7,116 bases of DNA from Bacteroidota bacterium (GTDB lineage Bacteria; Bacteroidota; Bacteroidia; Chitinophagales; Chitinophagaceae), in the NCBI GenBank assembly GCA_023386855.1, contig JAEWIW010000011.1:1-7116 (forward strand), read 5' to 3'. The notes under the pieces were generated by a model. It saw only the letters and a program-made list of their open reading frames with translations, ran no database searches and was not told where the DNA came from. This document shows, one piece after another, positions 6,212 to 7,116 of the stretch (position 1 is its first letter; each line of letters starts with the position of its first letter). Made by a program: the position numbers and the translations under genes.

Positions 6212-7116
6212 ATGAAACAGTTATTAATTTCTTTTTTCTTGTTGATCGGTGCAACAGTCGCCATGGCTCAAGCAAAACAACCTCCTGCCATCGGCCGCAT
6301 TTATGGTAAACTTGTTGATAGTACCGGCAAGCCTGTTGCTGATGCTTCAGTGATTTTATTACAGAAGAAAATGGATACCGTTTCAAAAAAGCTAAAAGAA
6401 GTGCTGGTGAAGGGTATGTCTACCCAAAGAAATGGAGATTTCAATTTCGAAGGACTTCCCATTATGAGCCAGTATATAGTACAGTTCTCTGCCGCTGGGT
6501 TTCAACCTAAAAAAGAAGCAGTAAGTCTTATGCCAAATATGCAAGCCGGGAACGCTGCTGGAGATATAAAACCTGGACAGATGACTGGTATGTCTTCCAT
6601 GGCGGGTGGTTTTGAAAAAGACCTTGGTAAGATGGAATTGAAAATGGATGTGCAGCAACTCCAGGCAGTGGTCGTAACATCAAACAATGCGCGGTTAAGG
6701 ATGGATATTGATAAGAAAGTTTTCAATGTTGCTCAGGATATTGTAAGTGCAGGTGGTACTGCAGTGGATGTGATGAAGAACGTTCCATCAGTTAATGTTG
6801 ATATCAATGGAAAGGTAACCCTGCGCAATGCTACGCCGCAGATCTATATCGATGGGAGGCCTACAACGCTTTCGCTCGACCAGATCCCTGCCGATGCTAT
6901 TGAAAGTGTTGAAGTGATCACTAATCCTTCAGCCAAATATGATGCATCAGGAGGTAATGCGGGCATATTGAACATAGTGCTGAAGAAAAATAAAAAATCA
7001 GGTTATAATGGAAACATCATGGCAGGAGTGGATAAACGTGGTGGGATCAATGGTGGAGGGAGTTTCAGCCTGCGTCAGGATAAATTCAATTTCAGTATTA
7101 ACGGTTTTGCCAACCG
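6212..7116 (+). CDS. Outer-membrane beta-barrel / TonB-receptor-like protein, N-terminal part (3' cut by window)
   Basis: The frame from ATG 6212 stays open to the window edge, giving 301 residues of what is normally a protein of roughly 800 or more. Residues 1-19 form a Sec signal peptide ending AMA, with Gln20 next. A carboxypeptidase-regulatory-like beta-sandwich follows at about 28-105 (IYGKLVDSTGKPVADASV, then NGDFNFEGLP). Next is an unusual Met-rich linker at 107-145. A TonB-plug-like domain occupies about 150-260 (LQAVVVTSNN, VMKNVPSVNVDINGKVTLRN, IYIDGRPTTLS, ESVEVITNPSAKYDASGGNAGILNIVLKK), and the first barrel strands start after 262. This pattern fits the OMP_b-brl_3 group of Bacteroidota rather than a SusC transporter, since the typical SusC start is absent and no SusD partner is visible. 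It should reside in the outer membrane; the substrate is unknown. It follows the LytTR regulator by 86 nt and probably has its own promoter. Confidence 0.88.
   Translation, partial: MKQLLISFFLLIGATVAMAQAKQPPAIGRIYGKLVDSTGKPVADASVILLQKKMDTVSKKLKEVLVKGMSTQRNGDFNFEGLPIMSQYIVQFSAAGFQPKKEAVSLMPNMQAGNAAGDIKPGQMTGMSSMAGGFEKDLGKMELKMDVQQLQAVVVTSNNARLRMDIDKKVFNVAQDIVSAGGTAVDVMKNVPSVNVDINGKVTLRNATPQIYIDGRPTTLSLDQIPADAIESVEVITNPSAKYDASGGNAGILNIVLKKNKKSGYNGNIMAGVDKRGGINGGGSFSLRQDKFNFSINGFAN

Noticed and set aside
6212..7116. SusC-type glycan importer paired with the sugar genes
   Set aside because: The plug and N-terminal domain fit the OMP_b-brl_3 type better, no SusD-like gene is in view, and the two-component operon separates it from the sugar cluster.

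Overview
The window looks like a chromosomal segment of a Bacteroidota bacterium, most likely from the Chitinophagaceae or a close relative. The reasons are: start codons without Shine-Dalgarno sequences, AT-leaning upstream leaders, a lipoprotein with a Bacteroidota-style signal, a LytS-like kinase paired with a LytTR regulator, and an outer-membrane beta-barrel protein with an N-terminal carboxypeptidase-regulatory-like domain. The family assignment is an inference from gene style. No 16S or housekeeping marker is present. All recognised genes lie on the + strand.

Region 1 (1-4104) is a tight sugar-catabolism cluster of three genes, each separated by exactly 18 nt. The first is a GH172 (DUF2961) glycosidase, cut at its 5' end by the window edge. 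The second is a DUF6786-type lipoprotein that looks related to galactose-mutarotase-like proteins. The third is a full-length L-fucose/D-arabinose isomerase (FucI) with all three metal ligands. GH172 includes enzymes that release D-arabinofuranose or fructofuranose, and FucI-family enzymes also isomerise D-arabinose to D-ribulose. A D-arabinan or D-arabinose route is therefore a reasonable alternative to plain L-fucose use.

Region 2 (4105-4359) is a 255-bp noncoding gap packed with nested inverted repeats. A 19-bp GC-rich inverted repeat (17/19 matching) encloses a 16-bp-arm hairpin (14/16 pairs) and short tandem repeats of gtgatta/actaatcac type. The pentamer GGWCC recurs seven times. The end of the gap carries a putative promoter and a 12-bp element that recurs upstream of the last gene.

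Region 3 (4360-6125) is a two-gene signalling operon: a four-helix membrane sensor kinase of the LytS/YehU class and a LytTR response regulator, overlapping by ATGA.

Region 4 (6126-7116) holds a short leader with a good Bacteroidota -7 promoter motif and the 5' part of an outer-membrane beta-barrel/TonB-receptor-like gene that runs off the window. The shared 12-mer TTCGTCGCAACA suggests that the two-component operon and this gene may be co-regulated, possibly by the LytTR regulator itself.
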